A stretch of DNA of 64,000 bases from Streptomyces sp. f51. Lineage in GTDB: Bacteria > Actinomycetota > Actinomycetes > Streptomycetales > Streptomycetaceae. The stretch is from NCBI RefSeq assembly GCF_037940415.1, contig NZ_CP149798.1, positions 7,535,001 through 7,599,000 on the forward strand. The letters run 5' to 3'. Positions within the stretch are counted from its first letter, which is position 1. Each line of letters starts with the position of its first letter. Under the pieces are notes generated by a model. It was not told where the DNA came from. It searched no databases and saw only the letters and a program-made list of their open reading frames with translations. The position numbers were made by a program, and so were the translations under genes. Shown here piece by piece: positions 32,598 to 41,424 of the stretch.

Positions 32598-33341
32598 GTC
32601 ACGAGCCAGGACCAGAAGCAGGGCCAGCAGGGATGCGTCGCCGTCATCACCGGGGCCTCCTCCGGGATCGGGGCCGCGACCGCCCGGTCGCTGCACGCGG
32701 CGGGCCACCGGGTCGCGCTTCTCGCCCGCCGCACGGACCGCGTCGAGGCCCTCGCCGACGAGCTCGGCGAGGGTGCGATGGCCGTGTCCGCCGACGTCAC
32801 GGACCGCGGCGCCCTCGTCGCGGCGGCCGAACGGGTGAAGCAGGAGTTCGGCGGTACGGACGTCCTGGTGAACAACGCCGGGGTCATGCTGCTCGGCCCG
32901 TTCTCCGCCGAGCAGCGCGACGACTACCGCAAGATGATCGAGGTCAATCTGCTCGGCGCGATCACGGCCACCGAGGTGTTCCTCGACCAGCTCAAGGACG
33001 GCGGCGGCGATCTCGTGAACATCTCCTCTGTCGCCGGCCGGGTCGCCAACGCCGGCAGTAGCGTGTACGCGGCCACCAAGTTCGGGCTCAACGGCTGGTC
33101 GGAGGCGCTGCGCAAGGAGCTGCTGCCCGACGTGCGCGTCACGGTGATCGAGCCGGGCGTCGTCGCCACCGAGCTGCCCACCCACATCACCCACGAAGCG
33201 ACCCGCCAGGGCGCCCAGCGGCTCTACGACGTCGCCCAGGTCACCGCCGAGGACGTAGCCGAGGTCATCACCTTCGCCGTCCAGCGCCCCCGACACCTGG
33301 CCATCCACGAGATCCTGCTCCGGCCCGCGGGCCAGGCCTGA
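32598..33341 (+). pseudogene. SDR-family oxidoreductase lacking a start codon
   Basis: About 247 codons. The cofactor motif TGASSGIG, NNAGVM, the catalytic Ser in NISSVAG and YAATK are all intact. No ATG, GTG or TTG exists in this frame between the tnpB stop region and codon ATG 32778, which is downstream of the cofactor motif. The native 5' end, around VTSQDQKQ at 32598, has probably been removed by the right end of the IS element. Otherwise the frame is undamaged. It would normally be controlled by the MmyB regulator at 29876. Confidence 0.65.
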
Positions 33342-33680
33342 ACCCTCTCCAGGACGTGGCCCGGAAGACAACGCGAGAACGGGCGCAGTCCCGCCGAGCG
33401 AACGCTGACCCGCGGCTCGTCCTCCCTCGCACGCCGGGCTCCGGGGCTCGTGCGACGACACCGCGGCCGTGCGCGCCGCGCCGCCTGGACGCCGGGTGCT
33501 CGGCCTGGTGTTCAACGCCGCAGGTCACCGCGGTCCGGCTGAAATGTGGTCCTTCGTGTGGTGGAGCGCGGCGCGCGTCGGCTTGTGTGCGCGGCCCGCG
33601 CCCGATTGTCTGCGTCACGTCAGCCGGCACGTCCGCTGTCAGCCAGGATGTCCTGGCGGGCGGCTACCTCGGGAGTGATC

Positions 33681-34196
33681 GTGCGCGCACGAAGCCTGTC
33701 CCTGGCGGCCTCCGCCGCTGCTCTCGTCCTGCTTCAGCCAGGCCTCGCCGCCGCGGCGGACGACCCCAGCACCACCATCACGTACACCGTCACCTCCGGG
33801 GCGCTGACCATGTCGGCACCGGTCAGCGCCAACCTGGGCTCGGGAGCGCCCGGCACCACGATCAGCGCACCGATCGGTCCCGTGACCGTCACCGACGACC
33901 GCGCCCTCGCCTCGGCCTCCTGGACCGTGACCGCGGCGGAGACGGACTTCGCGAACGGTCCGACGACGATTCCCGCCACCGATGCCGCGTACACACCCGG
34001 ATCGGTGACCACGACCGGCACCATCACCGCCACCCCGACGGCCGTGACGCTGAGCAACTCCAGCCAGGTCGTGCTCACCGGGTCCGCCGGTGTCGGGGAC
34101 AACACCGCGACCTGGAACCCGACGGTCGCCGTCAGCGTGCCCGCAGGCTCCGTCGGCGGGAACTACACCGGAACGCTGACCCAGTCCGTTGCCTGA
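33681..34196 (+). CDS. Secreted WxL-like surface protein
   Basis: 171 aa. The signal peptide (LSLAASAAALVLLQPGLAAAA) ends near residue 27. The mature part is a Thr/Ser/Val-rich beta domain: VTVTDDRALASASWTVTA and VAVSVPAGSVGGNYTGTLT, the pattern of WxL cell-wall-binding domains, although the second motif lacks Trp (TLTQS). GTG 33681 follows GGGAG. The DUF916-like gene starts 4 nt after the stop. Confidence 0.65.
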   Translation: MRARSLSLAASAAALVLLQPGLAAAADDPSTTITYTVTSGALTMSAPVSANLGSGAPGTTISAPIGPVTVTDDRALASASWTVTAAETDFANGPTTIPATDAAYTPGSVTTTGTITATPTAVTLSNSSQVVLTGSAGVGDNTATWNPTVAVSVPAGSVGGNYTGTLTQSVA

Positions 34197-34200
34197 CGCA

Positions 34201-35268
34201 GTGAAGGGCGCGCACCGTTTCTTGGCACTGCTGCTGGTCCTGGCCTTCACGCAGACGGCCGGGGTGATGCCGGCGTCGGCAGGGGAGACGAGGGATTCGG
34301 CGGGGGAGACGAGGGTGGCCGGAGCGCCCTCTCCTCACGACCCGGCCGCGCACCGCACCATCGGTATCCGGCTGCTCGACGCCCCCGAGAGCCGCAGGGC
34401 CGACCCCAGGGCTCAGGCGTACATCGTCGACCACCTCGCACCCGGCTCGACCATCGAGCGCCGGGTCGAGGTCTTCAACGAGTCGCCCACACCCATGCAC
34501 GTCGACCTCTACGCTGCGGCGGCCACCATCGCCAAGGGCCGGTTCACCTTCGCGCGCGGGCGTACGCCCGACGAGCTGACCAGCTGGACGTCTCTCGACA
34601 GAACGAGCCTCGACCTGGCGGCGTCCGCAACGGCGCGGGTGCGCACCACCATTCGCGTGCCCAAGGACGCCGCCGAAGGCGAACGGTACGGCGTCGTCTG
34701 GGCGCAGACCGGCACCCCCGTGGACCGTTCGCACACGGTGACGATGCTGGGCCGGGTGGGCGTCCGCATGTACATCGACGTCGGTCCCGGCGGTGAGCCG
34801 CCCTCGGACTTCACGATCGACCGGATCCGCTCGACCCGGGCCGCCGACGGGCGGGCGGAGGTCCACGCCCGGATCCACAACACCGGGGGCCGCGCCCTGG
34901 ACATCAGCGGGGCGCTCTCCCTCCGCGACGGGCCGAGCGGGCTGCGTGCCGGACCGTTCGCGGCGAGGACGGGCACGTCACTGGCTCCTGGCGACGCCGC
35001 GGAGGTGGTCGTCCCGTTGGACGCACGCATCCCGGACGGCCCGTGGACGGTGGCGCTCACCGCGAGAAGCGGCCTGGTCGAGCGCACCGCGCGCGCCAAG
35101 GTCACGTTCCCGGATTCCCCGGAGGCCGCCGGGGAGGTCGTCGCGTCGGTCACCCGGCAGGGCCAACTCCTGGGGCGGTTGCCCGCTTTGGGGGTCGTAG
35201 CGCTCTCCGCCTTGGTCCTCGTCGCCCTGTGCCTGCCGGTCTCCCGGTTCCTCCGGCGCCGCAGATGA
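34201..35268 (+). CDS. DUF916-like membrane-anchored surface protein
   Basis: 355 aa. A signal peptide (LALLLVLAFTQTAGVMPASA), then two beta domains, of which IGIRLLDAPESRRADPRAQAY and IVDHLAPGSTIERRVEVFNES resemble the WxL-interacting (DUF916) domain. A C-terminal membrane helix (LGVVALSALVLVALCLPV) and the tail RFLRRRR end it. In Firmicutes WxL and DUF916 proteins work as a pair at the cell wall; the same pairing is seen here. GTG 34201 is chosen; TTG 34189 would overlap the upstream gene. Confidence 0.7.
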   Translation: MKGAHRFLALLLVLAFTQTAGVMPASAGETRDSAGETRVAGAPSPHDPAAHRTIGIRLLDAPESRRADPRAQAYIVDHLAPGSTIERRVEVFNESPTPMHVDLYAAAATIAKGRFTFARGRTPDELTSWTSLDRTSLDLAASATARVRTTIRVPKDAAEGERYGVVWAQTGTPVDRSHTVTMLGRVGVRMYIDVGPGGEPPSDFTIDRIRSTRAADGRAEVHARIHNTGGRALDISGALSLRDGPSGLRAGPFAARTGTSLAPGDAAEVVVPLDARIPDGPWTVALTARSGLVERTARAKVTFPDSPEAAGEVVASVTRQGQLLGRLPALGVVALSALVLVALCLPVSRFLRRRR

Positions 35269-35442
35269 CCGCGGAAGCCTGAAGCGTTCTTGATGTGAAC
35301 TGATTGTCCATGACGGCTTGTTGCCGACGACGTGGAAGCGGAGCTGCCGGTGTTCAGGCATGACAGAGGGCGGGCTGGAGCGGGCCGCGACACGGGAGAC
35401 CAGGGTGGTACGGACCGACCGCGTCGCGGGACGGGTGCGGTC

Positions 35443-36102
35443 ATGACGTCAAGTCTCGGCGTCCTGGCGATCGCCCTGGCCACGGCATGGACCGCTACGG
35501 CCCAACACCCCGACATCAGCGGGGCAGAAGGCCGAAGGGCCCCGGCGACGGACGTCTTCACGACGACCGCCCATGCAAAACCCAGGGGCGCCGATCCGGC
35601 CAAGGCGGCCAAGAAGACCGGCACATCCAGCGCTGCCGACACCACTGGCAACACCGGCCTCACCTTCACGGTCGTCGCGCCCGCCCACCCCTCCCTGACC
35701 CTGGCCAAACGGCACCACGGCACCTTCACCCAGGGCGGGGACGGCGTCTACATCATCACCGCGGCCAACAGCACCGCGGCCGGTCCGACCGACGGCACGA
35801 GGGTCACGGTCCACGACCTCCTTCCTGCGGGCCTCAGGGCCGAAAGCATCAACGGCAGGGGGTGGCACTGCATCCGGACGACCCTCACGTGCACCCGCAA
35901 CGACGTCCTGCCCGCCGGGCACAGCTATCCGGTGATCACCTTGAAGGTCGACGTCGCCTGCAACGCCCGCCCACGAGTCACCAATATCGCCACCGTCACC
36001 GGAGGCGGCGACCCCACCCGCCACACGGCGACCGACCTCACCAGAATCGACCAGTACCCCCACCACAGCCACCTGGCCCCCTGCGTTCCCCACCACAACT
36101 GA
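35443..36102 (+). CDS. DUF11-repeat secreted protein
   Basis: 219 aa. An N-terminal hydrophobic segment (LGVLAIALATAWTATA) is followed by a linker and one DUF11-like domain: LTLAKRHHGTFTQGGDGVYIITAANSTAAGPTDG and RVTVHDLLPAGLRAESI, with CIRTTLTCTRNDVLPAG. DUF11 domains form beta sandwiches in surface proteins. It follows the WxL-like pair and probably belongs to the same surface system. No ribosome-binding site is visible at the ATG. Confidence 0.65.
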   Translation: MTSSLGVLAIALATAWTATAQHPDISGAEGRRAPATDVFTTTAHAKPRGADPAKAAKKTGTSSAADTTGNTGLTFTVVAPAHPSLTLAKRHHGTFTQGGDGVYIITAANSTAAGPTDGTRVTVHDLLPAGLRAESINGRGWHCIRTTLTCTRNDVLPAGHSYPVITLKVDVACNARPRVTNIATVTGGGDPTRHTATDLTRIDQYPHHSHLAPCVPHHN

Positions 36103-36136
36103 CAACAGGACTGCAAGACGCGGGGCGTGGAGGTCT

Positions 36137-37048
36137 TCACCCTGTGACCAACGCTGTCGCCTCCGAAGTCGGGTCCTGGATCCGATGAGACGGGGCAGCA
36201 GCGAACGCGTTGGTGATGGGCGCGATGAGTGAGGCGAAGCGGCGGGCTCCTGTGTTGCCGATCGGAGCCCACAGCGCGGCACAGTGCTCGTCCGTCTCCC
36301 CTTCTATACGTTCGCGTGCGGCACTGCCGGCGTCGGTGATCACGGCGTGGGAGTCGAGCCAGCCGCGCGCGACGAGACGAGCCGTCGCCGCGCTCCACTC
36401 CTCGTCGTTCCACTGACGGGTCGCTCGTGCCAGAGCTGTCGGCAAGCGGCCGGTCGCGGTGTGCAGAACGAGACAGTCGCACGGACCGAGGCCGTTGTCG
36501 GCGAGTACGACGAGATGGGCGTCGCCGCGCCATTCGCGCGCCACCGTGATCTGCTGCCAGAGTGCGACGAGGGGGTCCGGGGGAAGCGGGACCGAGGCGT
36601 TCGCGGCGGCCAGTACCTTGCCTGCGTAGTCGGCGCCGGCGAGGACCCGATCGATCAGCGAACGCGCCTCGGCGAGGCGGTCGTCCGAGAGGTCTACGTT
36701 GACGCGCCGCATCGCCCGTCCCGCGGCCAGGAAGCGGGCGGCCTGCCACCGCTCGGGCGGCGCGGCGTCCCACACGCCCGCCATGGCGCGTACGGCCCGC
36801 GGGCTGAAGTTGTAGAAGGCCGCCAGCGTGACCTGCCACGGAACCGCGCCCATCGCGGCCGACCGGAAGGCCAGATATGCCGGCCCGCGGTCGGTCACTC
36901 CGAGTTCGGCCGCCTCCTCGGCACTCTCGGGGGCGAAGTAGATGAACAGGTGAGCGGCGCTGACGGCGCGGCTGACGTCCCCTACTGCGCTCAGGTCCAT
37001 CGGGTCGTCGTCGGGGCGGGCGGAACCGGGAGAGTCGTCGAGGTGCAT
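36137..37048 (-). CDS. SCO6745-family protein
   Basis: 303 aa. Conserved stretches AHLFIYFAPESAEEAAELGV, PAYLAFRSAAMGAVPWQVTLAAFYNFSP and a C-terminal winged-helix-like portion (WNDEEWSAATARLVARGWLD) match the actinobacterial SCO6745 family, whose role is unknown. ATG 37048 has GGAGG upstream; ATG 37000 is an alternative. It is 34 nt downstream of the PEBP gene, probably one operon facing a GntR regulator. Confidence 0.8.
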   Translation of the reverse strand: MHLDDSPGSARPDDDPMDLSAVGDVSRAVSAAHLFIYFAPESAEEAAELGVTDRGPAYLAFRSAAMGAVPWQVTLAAFYNFSPRAVRAMAGVWDAAPPERWQAARFLAAGRAMRRVNVDLSDDRLAEARSLIDRVLAGADYAGKVLAAANASVPLPPDPLVALWQQITVAREWRGDAHLVVLADNGLGPCDCLVLHTATGRLPTALARATRQWNDEEWSAATARLVARGWLDSHAVITDAGSAARERIEGETDEHCAALWAPIGNTGARRFASLIAPITNAFAAAPSHRIQDPTSEATALVTG

Positions 37049-37082
37049 GGCGCTGGTGCCTCCGGGAAGTTGGGCGGCGCTG

Positions 37083-37616
37083 TCATGCGGGCGTTTCGGC
37101 AGTGGCGAGCAACACCGCGCGCCCGAGGGTGTGACCGGCCATGGTGAAGCCGAGGACGGCCGGTGTGGCGTCGGCCGGAACGCCTGCCGACGGGATGTCG
37201 AGGGCGTGCACGACGATGAAGTAGCGGTGCGGGCCGTGCCCGGACGGCGGGGCGGCGCCGATGTAGCGCGCCAGCCGGGCGTCGTTGGGCAACTGGTAGG
37301 CGCCCTCGGGCAGTTGTGACCCGGTGTCGTCGCCGGCGCCCTCGGGGAGCTCGGTGACCGTGACGGGAATGTCGGCGACCGCCCAGTGCCAGAACCCGGA
37401 CCCGGTGGGGGCGTCGGGGTCGTAGACGGTGACGGCGTAGCTCTTCGTGCCGTCCGGGGCACCACTCCAGGACAGCTGCGGCGATGTGTCCTTCCCGCCG
37501 GGCAGGCCGGAGGAAAGCTGCTCGGGCGGCCACGCGGCACCGTCGGTGACGGTGGTGCTGGTGACGGTGAACGAGGCCGCCTGGGGGAGGCGGGCGAAGG
37601 GGTTATGGGCAGGCAC
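37083..37616 (-). CDS. PEBP family protein (YbhB/YbcL, Raf-kinase-inhibitor-like)
   Basis: 177 aa. The ligand-pocket motifs DPDAPTGSGFWHW and SGHGPHRYFIVVHAL, with SPQLSWSGAPDGTKSYA, are diagnostic. No signal peptide. Bacterial PEBPs bind anionic small molecules or phospholipids; the function is unclear. It is the first gene of a two-gene operon, divergent from a GntR regulator, with a palindrome in between. Confidence 0.9.
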   Translation of the reverse strand: MPAHNPFARLPQAASFTVTSTTVTDGAAWPPEQLSSGLPGGKDTSPQLSWSGAPDGTKSYAVTVYDPDAPTGSGFWHWAVADIPVTVTELPEGAGDDTGSQLPEGAYQLPNDARLARYIGAAPPSGHGPHRYFIVVHALDIPSAGVPADATPAVLGFTMAGHTLGRAVLLATAETPA

Positions 37617-37675
37617 AGCGGTCGTTCCCTTCCGGACGCGGGCGCCCTGATCGGCTGATGAATCGACGATAACAC

Positions 37676-37691
37676 GGATAATCGATTATCC
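37676..37691. promoter_or_regulatory. Perfect 16-bp palindrome, probable GntR operator
   Basis: GGATAATCGATTATCC lies between the PEBP and GntR genes. A direct repeat TCGTCTA (37698-37704 and 37710-37716) follows. These are likely sites for the FCD-type GntR regulator. Confidence 0.65.
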
Positions 37692-37726
37692 AGGGGATCG
37701 TCTATGTGGTCGTCTAGGATGAGCCC

Positions 37727-38419
37727 ATGACTCAGACGGCGCGCCCCTCGATCCCGGCGGGGAAGCAGATGCTCTCCGAGCAGGTCTACGCCCACCTGCG
37801 GGACGCGATCATGCGCGGGGACCACGCCCCCGGCGCCCCCCTCAAGCCGCAGGATCTTGCCAAGGAGCAGGGCGTGAGCCTGGCCGTGGTGCGCGAGGCG
37901 CTCGTACGGCTGGTCGGTGAAGGGCTCGCCGACCGGTTGCCCAACCGCGGTTTCGCCGTCCCGTCCTTCTCCGACCAGCGCTGGCAGGAGATCGCGGAAG
38001 CACGCCGGACCATCGAACCGGTCGTCCTGCGCATGTCCGTTGAGCGCGGCGACGTCGACTGGGAGGCCCGCGTGCGGGCCGCGCACCATCGTCTGGTTCG
38101 CACTCCGGCGTATGTGCCGGAGGAGGGCGAGTACTACACCGATGCCTGGGCCGAGGCGCACAGGGCCTTCCACCGCACGTTGCTGGAGGGGTGTGGCAAC
38201 CGCGCGCTGCTGGAGACCTTCGACCGGTTGTGGACGGCCAGTGAGCTGGCCCGCCGTTGGTCGGCGCACCGCGACCCCGACCGGGACGGCGCGAAGGAAC
38301 ACCGGATGCTGGAGGAGGCAGCGCTGGCCCGCGACGCCGACACCGCAGCCGCGATCCTGGTCCAGCACCTCACCTTGACCGCGGCCGCCCTGACCGACGA
38401 TTCAGGTCCTGCCATGTAG
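37727..38419 (+). CDS. GntR-family regulator, FadR/FCD subfamily
   Basis: 230 aa. The HTH at residues 15-80 (LSEQVYAHLRDAIMRGDHAPG, KEQGVSLAVVREALVRLVGEG) is followed by a six- or seven-helix FCD effector domain with the metal-site pattern Asp … His … His (AEAHRAFHRTLL, KEHRMLEEA). ATG 37727. It probably represses the divergent PEBP/SCO6745 operon and itself, releasing DNA on binding an organic acid. Confidence 0.9.
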   Translation: MTQTARPSIPAGKQMLSEQVYAHLRDAIMRGDHAPGAPLKPQDLAKEQGVSLAVVREALVRLVGEGLADRLPNRGFAVPSFSDQRWQEIAEARRTIEPVVLRMSVERGDVDWEARVRAAHHRLVRTPAYVPEEGEYYTDAWAEAHRAFHRTLLEGCGNRALLETFDRLWTASELARRWSAHRDPDRDGAKEHRMLEEAALARDADTAAAILVQHLTLTAAALTDDSGPAM

Positions 38420-38860
38420 TGCCGCATCAGCAAGCGTTCGCCCTGTTCACGGCCTCGCGGAGTAGCTCGTGGCCGGCGTGCTTGTTCCGCAGGACGACGG
38501 AGCGGCGTCACCGCTGGCCGGGCCCGTGGCAGCGGTCGCTCCAAACGGCGCTCCATCGGGCCCCCGGCCGGACCCGCGCAAGGGCAAGCCCTGCCCAACC
38601 AGGAGGATCCGGGCCGTGCGGACTGCGAACGCGACGTGCCGAATCCTCAAGGTGACCGGAAGGACAGTCGCTGACTGGATTGGCTGGAACTACGGCTCAA
38701 GAAGGCTCGCGATCCGCTGGGCTGGGCAATGGTCGGCATCATGGTCCGCCGACTCACGCGTGACCGACCGGCAACTCGTCCCGGTCCGCGCTCGCTCCTG
38801 CGCGATGCTGCGTGAATGCGGCGGCCGCCCCGTCTGCCCGGAATCCCCTGCGTCGGTGCT
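38420..38860. other. Intergenic stretch, nothing recognised
   Basis: Open frames here lack starts with ribosome-binding sites and domain content. Confidence 0.35.
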
Positions 38861-39256
38861 CTATTGGACCAGGAAGCGTTCGACCTTTTGTTGTAGGTCC
38901 GGGGGCAGGTCAGTCAACTTCGAGACGAACCCGCGAATCTCTGGGCCGAGCCCGGAGAACTCGGCCCAGACCGATGGGTTCCTGGTGAGGACTGCGGACA
39001 GCAGATCACCCTCGTACATGTGTCCCTCTGCCATCGGGTTCTCCCGCAGTACCTCCACTGCCAGTGGCAGGAGGTGGGGCAGGCCGATGTCCTGCCCGAT
39101 CAACAAGCGCATGTCCTCGACGGTCAGTTCGCCGATCGGCCGACGCCGCAAGGCATGTGCAGTAGTGAGAAGACGAGTATCACCGGCTGACGGAGCCGGC
39201 CAGCAGTCACGTTCAAGCTCTTCGAGGGATCGGTCACGGTGCGAGGAGCGTGTCAC
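38861..39256 (-). CDS. CdiI-type contact-dependent inhibition immunity protein
   Basis: 131 aa. Blocks RSLEELERDCWPAP, TAHALRRRPIGELTVEDMRLLIGQDIGLP and PLAVEVLRENPMAEGHMYEGDLLSAVL match the CdiI_2-type immunity family. Such proteins neutralise a partner toxin delivered by neighbours. No toxin gene is in reach, so it is an orphan. GTG 39256 is the likely start; the frame is open further upstream, but that part is antisense to a transposase remnant. Confidence 0.75.
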   Translation of the reverse strand: MTRSSHRDRSLEELERDCWPAPSAGDTRLLTTAHALRRRPIGELTVEDMRLLIGQDIGLPHLLPLAVEVLRENPMAEGHMYEGDLLSAVLTRNPSVWAEFSGLGPEIRGFVSKLTDLPPDLQQKVERFLVQ

Positions 39257-39280
39257 CGAATGATCGTCCCATGACCAGAT

Positions 39281-39500
39281 CGCAAACCGGTCTGATCTTG
39301 TCGTTTGAGGTCCGGCGTCGAGGCGGCTCGAACTCGGTCGGCGTCGTCGAGCGACTGGTCGCCGCCGGCCCGTCGCGGCCGGGTGACCCCGAGGTGCGGG
39401 TCGTGTTGGACGCGGGATACGACGCTCCGCGCATTGCCCACGTGCTCGCCGCGCTGCCGGTCGAGATCCTCGGCCGGCTCTGCTCTGCCCGCGCGAACCT
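39281..39500 (+). pseudogene. Transposase fragment (IS701/IS4-like)
   Basis: Residues GDPEVRVVLDAGYDAPRIAH and ALPVEILGRLCSARAN match the DDE region around the second Asp in actinobacterial IS701-like transposases (LDAGYD … LPVEVLGRxRSxR). Only about 65 codons remain; the frame then passes into unrelated sequence. Confidence 0.65.
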
Positions 39501-39529
39501 CCAGCCAGCCCACGAGGTTGAATGGCTCC

Positions 39530-39838
39530 ATGGTGCGACGAGAGGGCATGACGAAGCGACGGCCTCCCTTTGGCGTGCCGAGGAGCATCGTCCTGTTGGC
39601 GACACCGGAAGGCTGGCGGCACAGTGTTCTCACCGAGGAAGGCGGGATGCTCTGCGGACGCCTTGCCGACCTGGCGGCCAACGCCGACCCGGCCGAGGCA
39701 CAGGCCGCAATGGTTGCCATGGTGGTGGGACTCGCACACGACTTCCACGAAGCTGACGCCGATGTGATCTGGGATCCGCCCGAGGAACCCGGGTCCTGGA
39801 CAGCTCAGGTCACCGTTGCAAGGAAGAGCTCTCTGTAG
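39530..39838 (+). CDS. Hypothetical protein
   Basis: 102 aa (or 96 aa from ATG 39548, MTKRRPPFGVPRS). Good amphipathic pattern, e.g. SIVLLATPEGWRHSVLTEEGG, LADLAANADPAEAQAAMVAMV and DADVIWDPPEEPGSW. Directly after the transposase remnant; a GTG-led Asn/Ala frame follows. No family recognised. Confidence 0.5.
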   Translation: MVRREGMTKRRPPFGVPRSIVLLATPEGWRHSVLTEEGGMLCGRLADLAANADPAEAQAAMVAMVVGLAHDFHEADADVIWDPPEEPGSWTAQVTVARKSSL

Positions 39839-39840
39839 CC

Positions 39841-40628
39841 GTGAACCCGAGAACCGCGTACCGGCTCGGCGCGGCCAACGCGGCCAACGCGGCCAACGCG
39901 GCCAGTGCGACCGAGCCCGACCGCGCACCGTCCACGACGGTGACCGTCCATCAACCGGCGACCAATTGTGCTGCGCCCAGGGGGAACAGCGCCGGCAAGA
40001 CCGTCGGTGGAACGACCGCGATCCTTGGCCCGATGCCCAGTTGCATGTAGGCACCGCCAGGGCCATTGCCTCGTTCGCAAGCGCGAGCGGTGACTCGATC
40101 AAGTCCTACCCGGTCCAGCAGAGACCGTCTGTCTGTTCGCGGTAAGAGTTCATGCCCTCGGCATCAGATGGGCGTATACCCGCAGCGTCAACTCCGGCTG
40201 GGGCGCTGTCGGTACGTACGGGTACCCGCGCACGGGAGTCGAGGCCCCCAGCGGGGCGTCCACGGCCTTTGCCTCGACGACAGGTCGTCATGTACCCCAA
40301 GCGCGGGTCGACTTATGGGGTTTGACCCCTCTGCGTCTCCGAGGCCCGGAGTCTCAGCCCCGGGCCGCACTGAGCGCGACCTCAGTCGAGAACACGAACA
40401 CACGGCTGGGCCGGTCGGCTTCGGAATTTGTGCGTTGGCCGGCGCGCGCCACGGCCACGGACTCTCACGCACCGCAAAGCAGGCGAAGTTGGCCTCTATC
40501 CGTGCACTTACGATCACCGATCGGCGGCTTCCCGGTAACTTTTTGACCAGCGAAAACAAGCCATCTACATTCCGCGCTGGCTTGTTCTTTTCGGACTTGC
40601 CTCACCGCTCACGTCCCTGGGGGGACCC
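39841..40628. other. Non-coding stretch with a short tandem repeat
   Basis: A 9-bp repeat GCGGCCAAC occurs three times plus a degenerate fourth unit at 39871-39906. A 69-codon frame from GTG 39841 crosses it but has no other support. The rest holds no convincing gene. Confidence 0.4.
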
Positions 40629-40988
40629 ATGCACTGGTACATCGACGTCCTCAAGAAGTACGCCACCTTCAGCGGCCGCGCCCGCCGCCAGGAGTACTGG
40701 ATGTTCACGCTCATCAACTCGCTCATCTATGTCGCCCTGGCGGCCATCGGCATCGGTGTCCTCAACACCGTCGCCATCGCCGCGGTCTACGAGCTCGCCA
40801 CCCTGATCCCCAGCCTCGCGGTCAGCGTCCGCCGCCTCCACGACACCGGCCGCTCCGGCGCGTGGCTGTTCTTCGCCTTCGTCCCGCTGGTGGGCGCCAT
40901 CACCCTCCTGGTCTTCCTGGCCACCGACAGCAAGCCGGAGCCGAGCGAGTACGGCCCGAACCCGAAGCTGGCCGCCGCGGCCGTCTGA
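40629..40988 (+). CDS. DUF805 membrane protein
   Basis: 119 aa. MHWYIDVLKKYATFSGRARRQEYW is the DUF805 signature. Three membrane segments lie near residues 25-45, 50-65 and 75-100, with RRLHDTGRSGAW before the last one. The family is widespread, with an unknown role. GGGGG precedes ATG 40629. Confidence 0.9.
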   Translation: MHWYIDVLKKYATFSGRARRQEYWMFTLINSLIYVALAAIGIGVLNTVAIAAVYELATLIPSLAVSVRRLHDTGRSGAWLFFAFVPLVGAITLLVFLATDSKPEPSEYGPNPKLAAAAV

Positions 40989-41186
40989 CATCCCCCGCTC
41001 GCGGTGGCTGTCATCCCGGGGGAGCGACGGGCCACCGTCGCTGACCTGACTGCTTCACAAGGGTGAGGGGCAGCAACCGTCGCGACCGGAGTCAGTCGCC
41101 GGCAATCGCGTGCGACCGCCCGGCCGGCTGAGCGCACCTCAGCGACCGCCGTGCACATGGTTCGTATCGAGAAAGCCACGCAAGTC

Positions 41187-41230
41187 AAGCACAGACGGCC
41201 CCAGGGACACCCCTGGGGCCGTCTGTGCTT
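41187..41230. terminator. Very strong terminator hairpin
   Basis: A perfect 20-bp stem (41187-41206 with 41211-41230) and loop ACAC. Its arms begin AAGCACAGACGGC. It lies between the DUF805 gene and the convergent PucR gene and could serve both. Confidence 0.8.
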
Positions 41231-41424
41231 CCCGTCCGGGAAGATCCGGCGACGACGAACAACGACAGTCGTCGCCAGCTGACGCATCGGCAATGTGGTC
41301 GTCATCCGGCTGGACGGGTGAGGGCGCGACCCGGGGTGGGCGTCCAGGATCTCTGCGGCGCAGTGATCGCCCCTGCCACGACACGCCCACGATCCGACGC
41401 GATCGCGGACGGTCGCAGCTTGCG

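Larger units (their letters stand above)
30779..32600. mobile_element. IS200/IS605-family element (tnpA decayed, tnpB intact)
   Basis: Divergent tnpA (-) and tnpB (+) define the IS605 layout. The left end holds a hairpin CCCCGGCT-TG-AGCCGGGG (30788-30805). At the right end GCCCC … GAGGGG (32572-32591) can form a second subterminal hairpin. Exact ends are not resolved because these elements make no target duplication; limits are approximate. It occupies the gap between the MmyB regulator and the SDR gene. Confidence 0.8.

Noticed and set aside
36137..38368. A 743-codon minus-strand protein combining SCO6745, PEBP and more
   Set aside because: Only the C-terminal part from 37048 is the SCO6745 protein; the rest is antisense or out of frame to the PEBP and GntR genes.
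39841..40050. A 69-codon Asn/Ala-repeat protein
   Set aside because: The frame is driven by a 9-bp tandem repeat, with no ribosome-binding site or family support.
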